Of a stretch of DNA of 38,794 bases, positions 13,444-20,326 are shown in pieces. The notes beneath the pieces are model-generated. The model saw nothing but the letters and a program-made list of their open reading frames with translations, did not search any database and had not been told where the DNA came from. Location of the stretch: positions 1 through 38,794 of IMG/VR virus record IMGVR_UViG_3300046506_000125; one strand, 5' to 3'. Position 1 is the stretch's first letter. Each line of letters opens with the position of its first letter. The DNA comes from a virus. The translations under genes and the position numbers were made by a program.

Positions 13444-13692
13444 ATGATTCCACGCATTAAGCATGTGCCGAACGATCAGCAGCTAAACGCCATGATCCAA
13501 GACGGAATGATCGCAAAAATGGGCGTGGCGACGTTCGGCGTGTTCTGCTACCTGAGCACTAAACAGTTTTTTGGCGAGCCGCCTCCCTCTCTAGCAACAA
13601 TGTCCAAGCAGTTGGGCATGAGCGAAAAGCTCGTCCAGAGTGCCCTCAACTACCTGGTCGAACTGGGTTACGCCGAGATTGCGGGGGCATAG
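13444..13692 (+). CDS. Small HTH protein, 82 aa
   Basis: The first half is VPNDQQLNAMIQDGMIAKMG; the second half is a winged-helix-like segment: LATMSKQLGMSEKLVQSALN and LVELGYAEIAG. Such short wHTH proteins accompany plasmid or phage replication genes. It ends at a TAGTG overlap with the next gene, so they are translated together. It may regulate or assist the initiator. Confidence 0.7.
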   Translation: MIPRIKHVPNDQQLNAMIQDGMIAKMGVATFGVFCYLSTKQFFGEPPPSLATMSKQLGMSEKLVQSALNYLVELGYAEIAGA

Positions 13693-14297
13693 TGAAGTCA
13701 ACAATCGACACCAGCTACACCACGGCGCAGCAGGATCTATTCGCGTCCGGACTGGCCGCAACCATCGGCAGCAACGCCTTCATGCTATGGACGGCCATCA
13801 AGCAGCACGCGGACAACGACACCGGCGAGGCTGACCCAGGAATGCGCCGGCTGGCAGCAATGACCGGGATGAGCCTGTCAACTGTCTCCGAGAGCGTGAA
13901 GATACTGGTCGCGAATAAACTGCTGCGCGTGCTTGAGAAAGGGAAGGGGAAGGCGGGAACCCGCTACATAGCGCGTGAACGCATGGATATACGGGTCGGG
14001 AAGCGGATTCTATGTACGGTCGTTATCGATTACGTGCCGTGGCACATGGGCGAGAAGATCCAGGCTATTGGGGATGCCGTCAACAAGCAGGGGCGTGTCG
14101 ACCCTGAAGCGCTTGCCGAATGCGAGATCATCCCTGGAGAGGGTTTCCGATGGGATCCAGAGCGAGGCGTTATGGCCGGATCACTGCCGCCAGATGATCT
14201 TCGACCGGCGCCCGAACCAATCGACGAGGAAAACGCCCATCCGGCCGTCCGCCGATTGATGGACACTCGAAGGCGCATCGAAGGATCGCGCGGCTGA
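13692..14297 (+). CDS. Candidate plasmid-type replication initiator (wHTH)
   Basis: A 201-aa protein from a GTG that overlaps the previous stop. Residues about 20-80 form a winged helix (NAFMLWTAIKQHADNDTGEA, RRLAAMTGMSLSTVSESVKI, VANKLLRVLEKGKGK), followed by a strand-rich part (GTRYIARERMDIRVGKRILC). The C-terminus is acidic, then basic. It ends 40 bases before an array of repeats containing a DnaA box, the usual position of a plasmid Rep gene. The fold resembles small Rep proteins such as RepL, but no family is certain; a regulator is the alternative. Confidence 0.6.
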   Translation: MKSTIDTSYTTAQQDLFASGLAATIGSNAFMLWTAIKQHADNDTGEADPGMRRLAAMTGMSLSTVSESVKILVANKLLRVLEKGKGKAGTRYIARERMDIRVGKRILCTVVIDYVPWHMGEKIQAIGDAVNKQGRVDPEALAECEIIPGEGFRWDPERGVMAGSLPPDDLRPAPEPIDEENAHPAVRRLMDTRRRIEGSRG

Positions 14298-14300
14298 GAT

Positions 14301-14480
14301 GCTTTTATAAGATATAGATAGTTCTGTTCGGCTAGAGTAACGCTACGGGGGTTTAGCGTTCGGCTGGCGTAACGCTAGCATTTTCTAGCGTTACTCAGAG
14401 CGAACGCTTAAAAGTTATCCACAGGCTTAGCGTTACTGTAGCCGAACGCTAAATGACTCCCTAGCGTTCCCATAGCGAAC
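14301..14480 (+). other. Candidate plasmid replication origin: alternating iterons plus DnaA box
   Basis: At least eight copies of TAGCGTTA or its reverse lie here: TAACGCTA 14338 and 14370, TTAGCGTT 14353, CTAGCGTTA 14385, GAACGCTTA 14402, TTAGCGTTA 14427, GAACGCTAA 14444 and CTAGCGTTC 14461, with a weaker one at 14473. Orientation alternates strictly. A consensus DnaA box TTATCCACA sits at 14415-14423 between two of them. An A+T-rich stretch (14301-14321) precedes the array. There is no gene here. This is the layout of an iteron-regulated plasmid origin, directly behind the candidate initiator. Confidence 0.75.
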
Positions 14481-14526
14481 ACCCATCAGAAAGTTCGATC
14501 ACTTCTATTATGTCAAGTCGAAGAAA

Positions 14527-14546
14527 GCCGGCCACCCAACGCCGGC
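14527..14546 (-). terminator. Weak terminator at the end of the late genes
   Basis: Two GCCGGC palindromes (14527-14532 and 14541-14546) can pair with an eight-base loop. On the minus strand the second arm is followed by TTTCTTC. The hairpin lies just after the last late gene and would stop late transcription before the origin. It is weak. Confidence 0.4.
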
Positions 14547-14553
14547 CACGCAA

Positions 14554-14745
14554 TCAGCCGAATTGACCATCAAGCAGCAGGCGCGCATTCATCCCGTCAA
14601 TTTCCGTCCAATGCTTTTCATGGTAATTTTTGCAGTACGGGCACTTCTGCCAGTGAATCTCTGCGACCTTCCCGCATTCGTCGCACTTGCGCAATGCGTT
14701 CGAGAATGCCGCGGGATCGCGCTTTTTGTAGGTTATGGCTCCCAT
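14554..14745 (-). CDS. Zinc-ribbon-like protein, 63 aa
   Basis: This has a KCDECGK ... KCPYCKNYHEKHW arrangement: two CxxC pairs 14-15 residues apart, consistent with a small zinc ribbon. It begins MGAITYKKRDPAAFSNALR. It is the last gene of the minus-strand late operon, after the lysis genes, and may regulate or be a cargo gene. The function is unknown. Confidence 0.75.
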   Translation of the reverse strand: MGAITYKKRDPAAFSNALRKCDECGKVAEIHWQKCPYCKNYHEKHWTEIDGMNARLLLDGQFG

Positions 14746-14804
14746 TACCTAATTCCTCATTTGATAGGGGCAATGGGATTCTACCGACAAAAGGTTGACG
14801 CGCG

Positions 14805-15347
14805 CTATCCCCGGCTGTCTGCTTGCACACGCGGATCGGCCTGTGCTTTCCCGCGAAAGAACGAGGCCACGCCGAGCACCGCGCCGATTGTCAGCGTCAT
14901 ATCTGCCGACAGAGTGACCGGCTGCACGTGGAAAAGCGGCAGGATGAACAGTGAGGCGACGTAGAGCCCGAACATAAAGCCGATGAATGGGCGCCACGTG
15001 TACGACGGCCAATGATCTGCCTTCGATTCCGCCTGCATCGTATCGTTGACGGCGCCGATAGCGTCAGAACCGGCCTTAATCGACGCCTGCTCGGTTGCCG
15101 CGCTGATCTGCGCCATCTGAACATTGAAGTCGTTATCGGCCTTCTGAAGCGCCGCAATCGCGTCCGGCGAGAGCCCGGCTTGAATCGCCTGCGTCACCTG
15201 GTCGGAAGTGCCGTCCTGATGCCCGAGCACGGCGCCACTCACCGCACGCAACGCGGCGCCAGCCACCATGCCGGCCGGCCCGCCGACGACAGACAGCGCC
15301 GTCGCCAGAGTCGGCGCGACGCCGCCAAGAATCGATTTCCAGTCCAT
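14805..15347 (-). CDS. Holin-like membrane protein (3-TM type)
   Basis: This 180-aa protein starts with a glycine- and alanine-rich hydrophobic region (ILGGVAPTLATALSVVGGPA and GMVAGAALRAVSGAVLG), has a soluble helical middle, and ends with two clear membrane segments (FIGFMFGLYVASLFILPLF and ADMTLTIGAVLGVASFF). It matches the three-transmembrane holin family first described in gene-transfer agents. Holins permeabilise the inner membrane at lysis. It directly follows the lysozyme gene (one base), so the lysis role is well supported. Confidence 0.82.
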   Translation of the reverse strand: MDWKSILGGVAPTLATALSVVGGPAGMVAGAALRAVSGAVLGHQDGTSDQVTQAIQAGLSPDAIAALQKADNDFNVQMAQISAATEQASIKAGSDAIGAVNDTMQAESKADHWPSYTWRPFIGFMFGLYVASLFILPLFHVQPVTLSADMTLTIGAVLGVASFFRGKAQADPRVQADSRG

Positions 15348-15348
15348 G

Positions 15349-15807
15349 TCAGGCCCCCTTGCGCATCATATCGGCGAGGCGTTGAGCCCTGCCCTTTACT
15401 TGCGTTGCCCAAGCGCTCGCGAGCATCCCATCGGCTGCGGCGTCGTACTTTCCCTGGCGCATCGCAACGAGCGTGTTGCGGAACCCAAGCAACTTCGTGA
15501 TCCCCAAATTGAACGCCATGTTAGCGAGCGCGCGCTGTCGCACGTCATTGAGATCCGTCCACCACGGCAGGTTTCGATCGAGATCGCGAAACACGTCCTC
15601 AAGATCGTCGTCGAGCAGAGAATTGACTTGCGCGTCGTTGAGCGGACATTTCCAGCCGGCCGGCAGCGGATGCGCCTGAAGGTTGTGTCCGACGCCGACC
15701 GTATCGATGCCCTTCGTGTCCTTGTAGACCGAATAACGGACACCCTCGTCGCGGCGCAGCTCGGCGATCAGCTTCTGAAGGTTTTCGTTATTCATCGACA
15801 TTTCCAT
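15349..15807 (-). CDS. Phage lysozyme (endolysin, GH24)
   Basis: A T4-type lysozyme, about 152 aa, that cleaves peptidoglycan. The catalytic triad pattern E-x8-D-x5-T is intact: Glu21 in RDEG, Asp30 in VYKD and Thr36 in DTVGVGH. There is no N-terminal signal or anchor segment, so it depends on a holin for release. In-frame ATGs at 15801 and 15795 are close; AAAGGG at 15808-15813 fits 15801 slightly better than 15807. The gene overlaps the small holin at its 5' end and is followed by the 3-TM holin. Confidence 0.93.
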   Translation of the reverse strand: MEMSMNNENLQKLIAELRRDEGVRYSVYKDTKGIDTVGVGHNLQAHPLPAGWKCPLNDAQVNSLLDDDLEDVFRDLDRNLPWWTDLNDVRQRALANMAFNLGITKLLGFRNTLVAMRQGKYDAAADGMLASAWATQVKGRAQRLADMMRKGA

Positions 15808-15967
15808 CCCCTTTGCGAAGGCGCTTTACGGTCGAGTAGATTTGCAAAACCGTGTAGGCAATAGAGAGAACGAGCAGGATTCGGGGGAAATTTGCATCCC
15901 CCCAGGAAAGAGCGGTCACATACCAAGACGGCGCAGTCTTCATGACGGCGCCCGCGGTTTCTTTCAT
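15788..15967 (-). CDS. Small holin-like membrane protein, 59 aa
   Basis: A short frame that starts 44 bases after the tailspike stop and overlaps the lysozyme start by 20 bases. The product has a polar N-terminus (MKETAGAVMKTAPSWYVTAL), one clear transmembrane segment (PRILLVLSIAYTVLQIY) and a basic tail (KRLRKGDGNVDE). Size, single strong span, basic tail and position right before the lysozyme fit a small holin or a holin regulator. With the 3-TM protein downstream the phage would have two holin-type proteins, one of which may act as an antiholin. Confidence 0.75.
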   Translation of the reverse strand: MKETAGAVMKTAPSWYVTALSWGDANFPRILLVLSIAYTVLQIYSTVKRLRKGDGNVDE

Positions 15968-15986
15968 GGGATATCCAGAAATGAAA

Positions 15987-16006
15987 AAGCCGCCGGAAGG
16001 CGGCTT
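15987..16006 (-). terminator. Terminator after the tailspike gene
   Basis: AAGCCGCC (15987-15994) and GGCGGCTT (15999-16006) form a perfect eight-base stem with a GGAA loop. On the minus strand it continues with TTTTTCATTT. It separates the virion genes from the lysis genes, which may therefore be expressed by read-through. Confidence 0.85.
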
Positions 16007-16011
16007 GTAGG

Positions 16012-18027
16012 TCAGTGACCGATTGCGATGTAATTGACGTAAATCGTCCCGGTGGTTGCACCCCCTACTTGGATGCCGAAGCCGGTTTTTGTGTACGACG
16101 AATTCACTGTGTTGACGGGGTTAGTCGAGAAACCGCCGCCCGGATTTCCGTTACTGGCGAGCGCCAAATCGCAGGAAGTCGTGAACGGCGTTGCAAACGT
16201 CACCGTTCCAGTGCCGCCCGTAAGCGTGACCGGGACGTTAGACGCGAATCGCTGCTGGTAGCCCGATGCGCTGCCGTGCGATCCGGGGCTGCCGAGAACA
16301 TCGAAACAAAGAACGTTGTTCGTCTGCCCGCTGGAATCAGACAGCGGATTCGTAACGGATTGCAGCGAGTTTGTCTGCGAGAACGTGATGTAATTGTTCC
16401 CGCTGCCAAGGACAAGCCCATACTCAAGGTTCACGAACGTGTTAGCGTCGATAAGCGTTTGCGTGTTCAAGCCATTCGGATTCGCCTGATAAACGATGCC
16501 ATCGCGCGCCGTTGCGTGCGTTGTCGTCATGCCGGAGAACACATTCCCGCGAATCATGTTGGCCGCCCACAAGCCATGATTCGTGTCGTTCATCAGGAAG
16601 TTAATGCCGACCCACGTTGGAACCGCAACACCTGTATCGTAGGCGTAGAGCAGGTTATCAACGATATCGATCCACATCATGTTCTGGATCGAAATGCACT
16701 TGGATACGCAATTGATGTTGCAGCCCGCCACGCGCACGTAAAGATGCTGAACGCTCGACGCCAGGTTAAAGCCGATGTTGTTTGCGACAAGAAGGCTGTT
16801 CGTGAGCGTCATGCCCTCGAAGCCCTGATTGTTTCCTTCGCCGACGACATACAGCCCGTTGTCGCAGAAATACACGTTCGTTTGGTCGACGTACCAATCG
16901 CCAGCCTGCGAATCAGTGTCGATCTTGAGGCCGAATGAGCCGGCCGTATACCCGCCGCTGCCAGTGTTCGCGTTGGCGACTCGTACACGGTTGACCTTGA
17001 GCGTCGTCGCGTTGAACAGACGAATCCCGCCGCTGAAACCATTCGCGAGCGTTGCGCCGCAAACTTCGACATCCTCGATCGTCACCGCGCGCACGGTAGA
17101 ACCGTTGCTCCCGCTGCTGTACGAAACGTTCAGAAGTGCCGTGCTTGTGTTCAGCGTGTCGCCAGATTGCAGCGATACGCCGCTCAGGTGGAACTGATAC
17201 GCCGGAAACGCCGGCAGAGATCCGCCCGCATGCGTCCAGCATGCATTGCTCGTGAACATAATTCGAGTGCTCGACATACCGCTACCGCGCACCGTCACCG
17301 CGCCAGAACTGCTGATGCCCGTCGTGATGTGGTAGTTCGCAGCAGTCGACGGAATGTCGAGCCGAGTGCCAGCGATCGAGCACCACGTAAGCGCCGCTGT
17401 GAATGCCGCCGAATCATCGGTCGTGCCGTCGCCTTTCGCGCCGAATTGCTTAGGCGAGACGCTATCGAATACGCATAGTTTCCACCGGCCGCCGTCCGCG
17501 CCTACGATGATCGTGCCGCCGTTGTCTGCGCTCGACGTGTCCGCCGCGTCGTAGGTGTATGCGCCGCCACCGCCATCGTGCGCAGCATAGTAGCCAGTGA
17601 CGAACGCGCTGGCGTAAGTCAGCTTCGAACATGCACGAAGCGCCGCAATCGAGTTGACGACGCGAAGGTTCTTAGACTTGAAGAAATCCGCCAGCGTGCC
17701 GCCATCGAAACCGATCAGCGCCGCCCCCGGCGAGGTGCCACTTGCCAGAAGGTCAGCCGCGTTGGCCGCCGACGCAACGATCTGATCCCATATCGTTACG
17801 TTTGACGCGTCCTTGACGACTTGCCTGAATGTTCCGCTACCCCACACAATCGCTTGCCCGCGGCTATCGAGTTGGATAGGATTCGTGTTGGGGATCGTGC
17901 CAGCCGAATCCTGATACGTTGTGAGCGGGTTTGTCGTACCCGGCGCGTAGAAGTACACCGAGCCGTTGGCGAGCGGGGCGCCGTTCTGGTCGATCCACTG
18001 ATTTTTGCCGTTCGGCAGAATCTGCAT
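16012..18027 (-). CDS. Tailspike protein (head-binding domain plus beta-helix)
   Basis: This 671-aa receptor-binding protein attaches the virion to, and probably degrades, a surface polysaccharide. Residues 1-100 form a P22-like head-binding domain: NGKNQWIDQNGAPLANGSVY, FYAPGTTNPLTTYQDSAGT and NPIQLDSRGQAIVWG. A pectate-lyase-like entry follows at about residue 195 (SPKQFGAKGDGTTDDSAAF), then a long right-handed beta-helix and a glycine- and serine-rich C-terminus. The ATG at 18027 has GAGG upstream; a start further out would translate through the terminator at 18047. Substrate cannot be predicted. Confidence 0.92.
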   Translation of the reverse strand: MQILPNGKNQWIDQNGAPLANGSVYFYAPGTTNPLTTYQDSAGTIPNTNPIQLDSRGQAIVWGSGTFRQVVKDASNVTIWDQIVASAANAADLLASGTSPGAALIGFDGGTLADFFKSKNLRVVNSIAALRACSKLTYASAFVTGYYAAHDGGGGAYTYDAADTSSADNGGTIIVGADGGRWKLCVFDSVSPKQFGAKGDGTTDDSAAFTAALTWCSIAGTRLDIPSTAANYHITTGISSSGAVTVRGSGMSSTRIMFTSNACWTHAGGSLPAFPAYQFHLSGVSLQSGDTLNTSTALLNVSYSSGSNGSTVRAVTIEDVEVCGATLANGFSGGIRLFNATTLKVNRVRVANANTGSGGYTAGSFGLKIDTDSQAGDWYVDQTNVYFCDNGLYVVGEGNNQGFEGMTLTNSLLVANNIGFNLASSVQHLYVRVAGCNINCVSKCISIQNMMWIDIVDNLLYAYDTGVAVPTWVGINFLMNDTNHGLWAANMIRGNVFSGMTTTHATARDGIVYQANPNGLNTQTLIDANTFVNLEYGLVLGSGNNYITFSQTNSLQSVTNPLSDSSGQTNNVLCFDVLGSPGSHGSASGYQQRFASNVPVTLTGGTGTVTFATPFTTSCDLALASNGNPGGGFSTNPVNTVNSSYTKTGFGIQVGGATTGTIYVNYIAIGH

Positions 18028-18046
18028 GCGTGCCTCAATAAAAAAA

Positions 18047-18063
18047 CCCCGCACTAGGCGGGG
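18047..18063 (-). terminator. Terminator between ejection and tailspike genes
   Basis: CCCCGC (18047-18052), loop ACTAG, GCGGGG (18058-18063), followed on the minus strand by seven T residues. The same CCCGC-ACTAG-GCGGG hairpin appears inside the portal gene at 29204. It ends transcription of the ejection block. Confidence 0.8.
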
Positions 18064-18076
18064 TAGAGGAATAAAA

Positions 18077-18274
18077 ATGACAACAGTAGAAGCGATTGCG
18101 CTGGTTCTTAAGCCGCTCGCAATATGCGCGGTGATTAGCCGAAAGCCGCTATGGGATGGCCTACTTAGACTGACCTATCGAGTTTCCAAGAAGGTTGGCC
18201 GCTGGTATGGCAAGCGGCGCAGAGCCCATTACAGCGCGTCCGATCGGCGCGGCAATGCCGGGACGCTGAGTTAA
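18077..18274 (+). CDS. Possible small antisense gene, 65 aa
   Basis: A plus-strand frame in the 97-base gap between two minus-strand genes, running into the 3' end of the ejection gene on the opposite strand. GAGGA lies seven bases before its ATG. The product starts TVEAIALVLKPLAICAVIS, which is hydrophobic enough for one membrane segment, and ends very basic (YGKRRRAHYSASDRRG). No family and no clear promoter is seen. It could be a moron-type gene or a chance frame. Confidence 0.35.
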   Translation: MTTVEAIALVLKPLAICAVISRKPLWDGLLRLTYRVSKKVGRWYGKRRRAHYSASDRRGNAGTLS

Positions 18275-20326
18275 GAGCATGGTCGCCAGCTTGTTTCCCG
18301 CTTGCGTGTACGGAATCGATGCAGCTCCGGCAGCAGCCAGCGTTGGCAAGATCGCGCCAGGGGCAGCGAAAGCGCCGCCGCCGAGCAGGTATCCAAGCAT
18401 CGAGCGTCCTGCTGTACCTGAATCGGGGTACTTGTTGCCTAGCACCTTCTGCCCCGCGCCAGACCAGTCCTGCATCAGCGCGTTACCAGTCGCCGTTGCG
18501 CCCTTGCCCGCAGACTTGTCTGCGCTCCGAACCGCACTCTGCAACTGCGCCGCGGTGAACACGCCATCGTTATTCATGGCGCCAGTCGAGCCCGCAGCGC
18601 CACGCAAGCGCGCGTAGTTGGCATACGCCGCATTCGCACTCTTCAGCGCATCCGCCAATTCAGGGGTATTGTTTCGGCCTAGCGATTGGTCGATCAGGTT
18701 TTTTACTTCGCCCACTGCTGCGCCGAGGTTGCGTTTGTCCGCAGAAGGGTCGCCTGACCAATTGCGCGACAGCCGGCCAAGCTCGCTTTGCACTTCCTTC
18801 AGCGTCGCACCGTCCATCGACATTGTTTGCGGGTTGATCTTGCCCGCTACTTGGCGTTGGATCGCGTCAATAAACTGCTTCTGCTCAGTGGCCGGAAGAG
18901 ATTGCGCCATCGATGCAAGGCTTTGCAATCCTTGTTGGAACTGTCCGTCAGGCTTGAACGTCATCTGCGACAGGGTATTGTCGTAAGCGTCAGAGATCGT
19001 CTTCTTGACAGCCGCGACGCCTTCGCTTCCCGCATTAGCGCCGTTCGCCACATCGGAGAACTTCACGCCAAGCGGTTCAAGCACCTTGTCATAAGTCGCC
19101 GTGTTGTAGCCCTGTAGCGCGCGTTGCTGCGAGTTGCGAATTACGTTGCCAACGCCCGGAAGGCTCGTTGCCATATCCTCGACTTTCGACCAATTCCCAC
19201 CCTTGATCTGGCCCGGCGTGAGCGGCACGCCGGCATCGAGCAACTTCTGTTGCGCCGCGCCGATGGTCGGCGATATAGCCCCGCCGATCGCATGCAGCAA
19301 CGGATTTGCGACGCCACCGACTGCCGCGCCGGTAGCAGCTTGCATCGCTTTCTGCCTCGCGAAATCCGGGTTGTTGACACTATCGTTCTGGATCGGCGTA
19401 AGCGCGTTCGATGCCGCGCCCATCCCCGCGCCAACTCCGATTCGGCCGGCAAGCGTCGCTCCGGCCGCCTCGGGAGCGAGAAGGCCAAGCGGAGCAGTCG
19501 CCGCCACGTTGCCCGCGATTTGTCCTGCGCCGGTCGCAGTGGGATGCGCAGACGAGTACGGCGCAACGTCTGCCGCGCCCTGCGTCAGTCCCTTGTTCGC
19601 GTCATTGATCAGCCATTCTCCCGCGCCCTTCGTTGCGTCGAAGTTCGACAGCGCGTGGCCTAGCAACTGCTGCCCGCCAAGTGCCGTCTCTTGCACGCCG
19701 CGGCCTACGCCTGCGAGGAAAGACATGGCGCCGCCAGGTTTCTCGCCTTGCGATTGAGCGGCAGGTTGTGCGGACGGTTGCGCAGGTTGCTGGCTAGCCA
19801 TCAACTTGCTAAATGGATCGCCATCGGCAGACGGCGCGGAAGGCGCTGCCGCAGTCGTCGAGCCTCCCATGAGCTTGCTGAACGGATCGCCGCCCGCCGC
19901 AGCGCTATCGGCCGTAGGTGGCAGGCCGGGGAGCGTGGATTGCGCCATTGGCTTTCCTTGATAGTTCGCGGAGATCCGATTGACGTAGTTTTGCGTCTCC
20001 GGAAAATTCGGGATTCCGCCCGCCTTGTCGACAGCGCCAGGGCCAGCGTTATAGGCAGCGAGAGCGGTATTCACGTCGCCGTACTTGTCGAGCATTTGCG
20101 ACATATACCGAGCGCCGCCCATGATGTTTTGAGCGGGATCGTTCGGGTTCTTTACGCCCACCTCCTTCGCGGTGGCCGGCATCAACTGCATGAGGCCGGT
20201 CGCACCCTTCGGAGATACGGCGCTCGGATTGCCCGAACTTTCCTGCGTCATCATGGCTTTCAGAAGTTTCGGGTCTACGTTGTATTGCTTACCCGCAGCC
20301 TCGAAAACATCGTCGTAGTTCGCCAT
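18161..20326 (-). CDS. DNA ejection protein with lytic transglycosylase domain (gp16-like)
   Basis: This 721-aa virion protein is the positional counterpart of P22 gp16. Residues 1-125 are a soluble lytic transglycosylase domain: catalytic Glu29 in MMTQESSGNP, GATGLMQLMPATAKEVGV, and ALAAYNAGPGAV. It would cut peptidoglycan locally while DNA is injected. The rest is repetitive alanine- and glycine-rich helical sequence with PFSKLM repeats near 150-175 and a hydrophobic C-terminal section (GALIPTLAAAGAASIPYTQA-like). The ATG overlaps the previous stop (TAATG). Confidence 0.92.
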   Translation of the reverse strand: MANYDDVFEAAGKQYNVDPKLLKAMMTQESSGNPSAVSPKGATGLMQLMPATAKEVGVKNPNDPAQNIMGGARYMSQMLDKYGDVNTALAAYNAGPGAVDKAGGIPNFPETQNYVNRISANYQGKPMAQSTLPGLPPTADSAAAGGDPFSKLMGGSTTAAAPSAPSADGDPFSKLMASQQPAQPSAQPAAQSQGEKPGGAMSFLAGVGRGVQETALGGQQLLGHALSNFDATKGAGEWLINDANKGLTQGAADVAPYSSAHPTATGAGQIAGNVAATAPLGLLAPEAAGATLAGRIGVGAGMGAASNALTPIQNDSVNNPDFARQKAMQAATGAAVGGVANPLLHAIGGAISPTIGAAQQKLLDAGVPLTPGQIKGGNWSKVEDMATSLPGVGNVIRNSQQRALQGYNTATYDKVLEPLGVKFSDVANGANAGSEGVAAVKKTISDAYDNTLSQMTFKPDGQFQQGLQSLASMAQSLPATEQKQFIDAIQRQVAGKINPQTMSMDGATLKEVQSELGRLSRNWSGDPSADKRNLGAAVGEVKNLIDQSLGRNNTPELADALKSANAAYANYARLRGAAGSTGAMNNDGVFTAAQLQSAVRSADKSAGKGATATGNALMQDWSGAGQKVLGNKYPDSGTAGRSMLGYLLGGGAFAAPGAILPTLAAAGAASIPYTQAGNKLATMLLTQRPGIAAPIGRAVMGSAPLAIPAANLLGNSIGQSK

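Noticed and set aside
13444-14297. Toxin-antitoxin pair
   Set aside because: The two coupled genes both look like winged-helix DNA-binding proteins, and neither has toxin features. Position next to the repeats favours replication control.
16012-18027. Diversity-generating retroelement acting on the tailspike
   Set aside because: No reverse transcriptase gene or template repeat was found near the tailspike or elsewhere.
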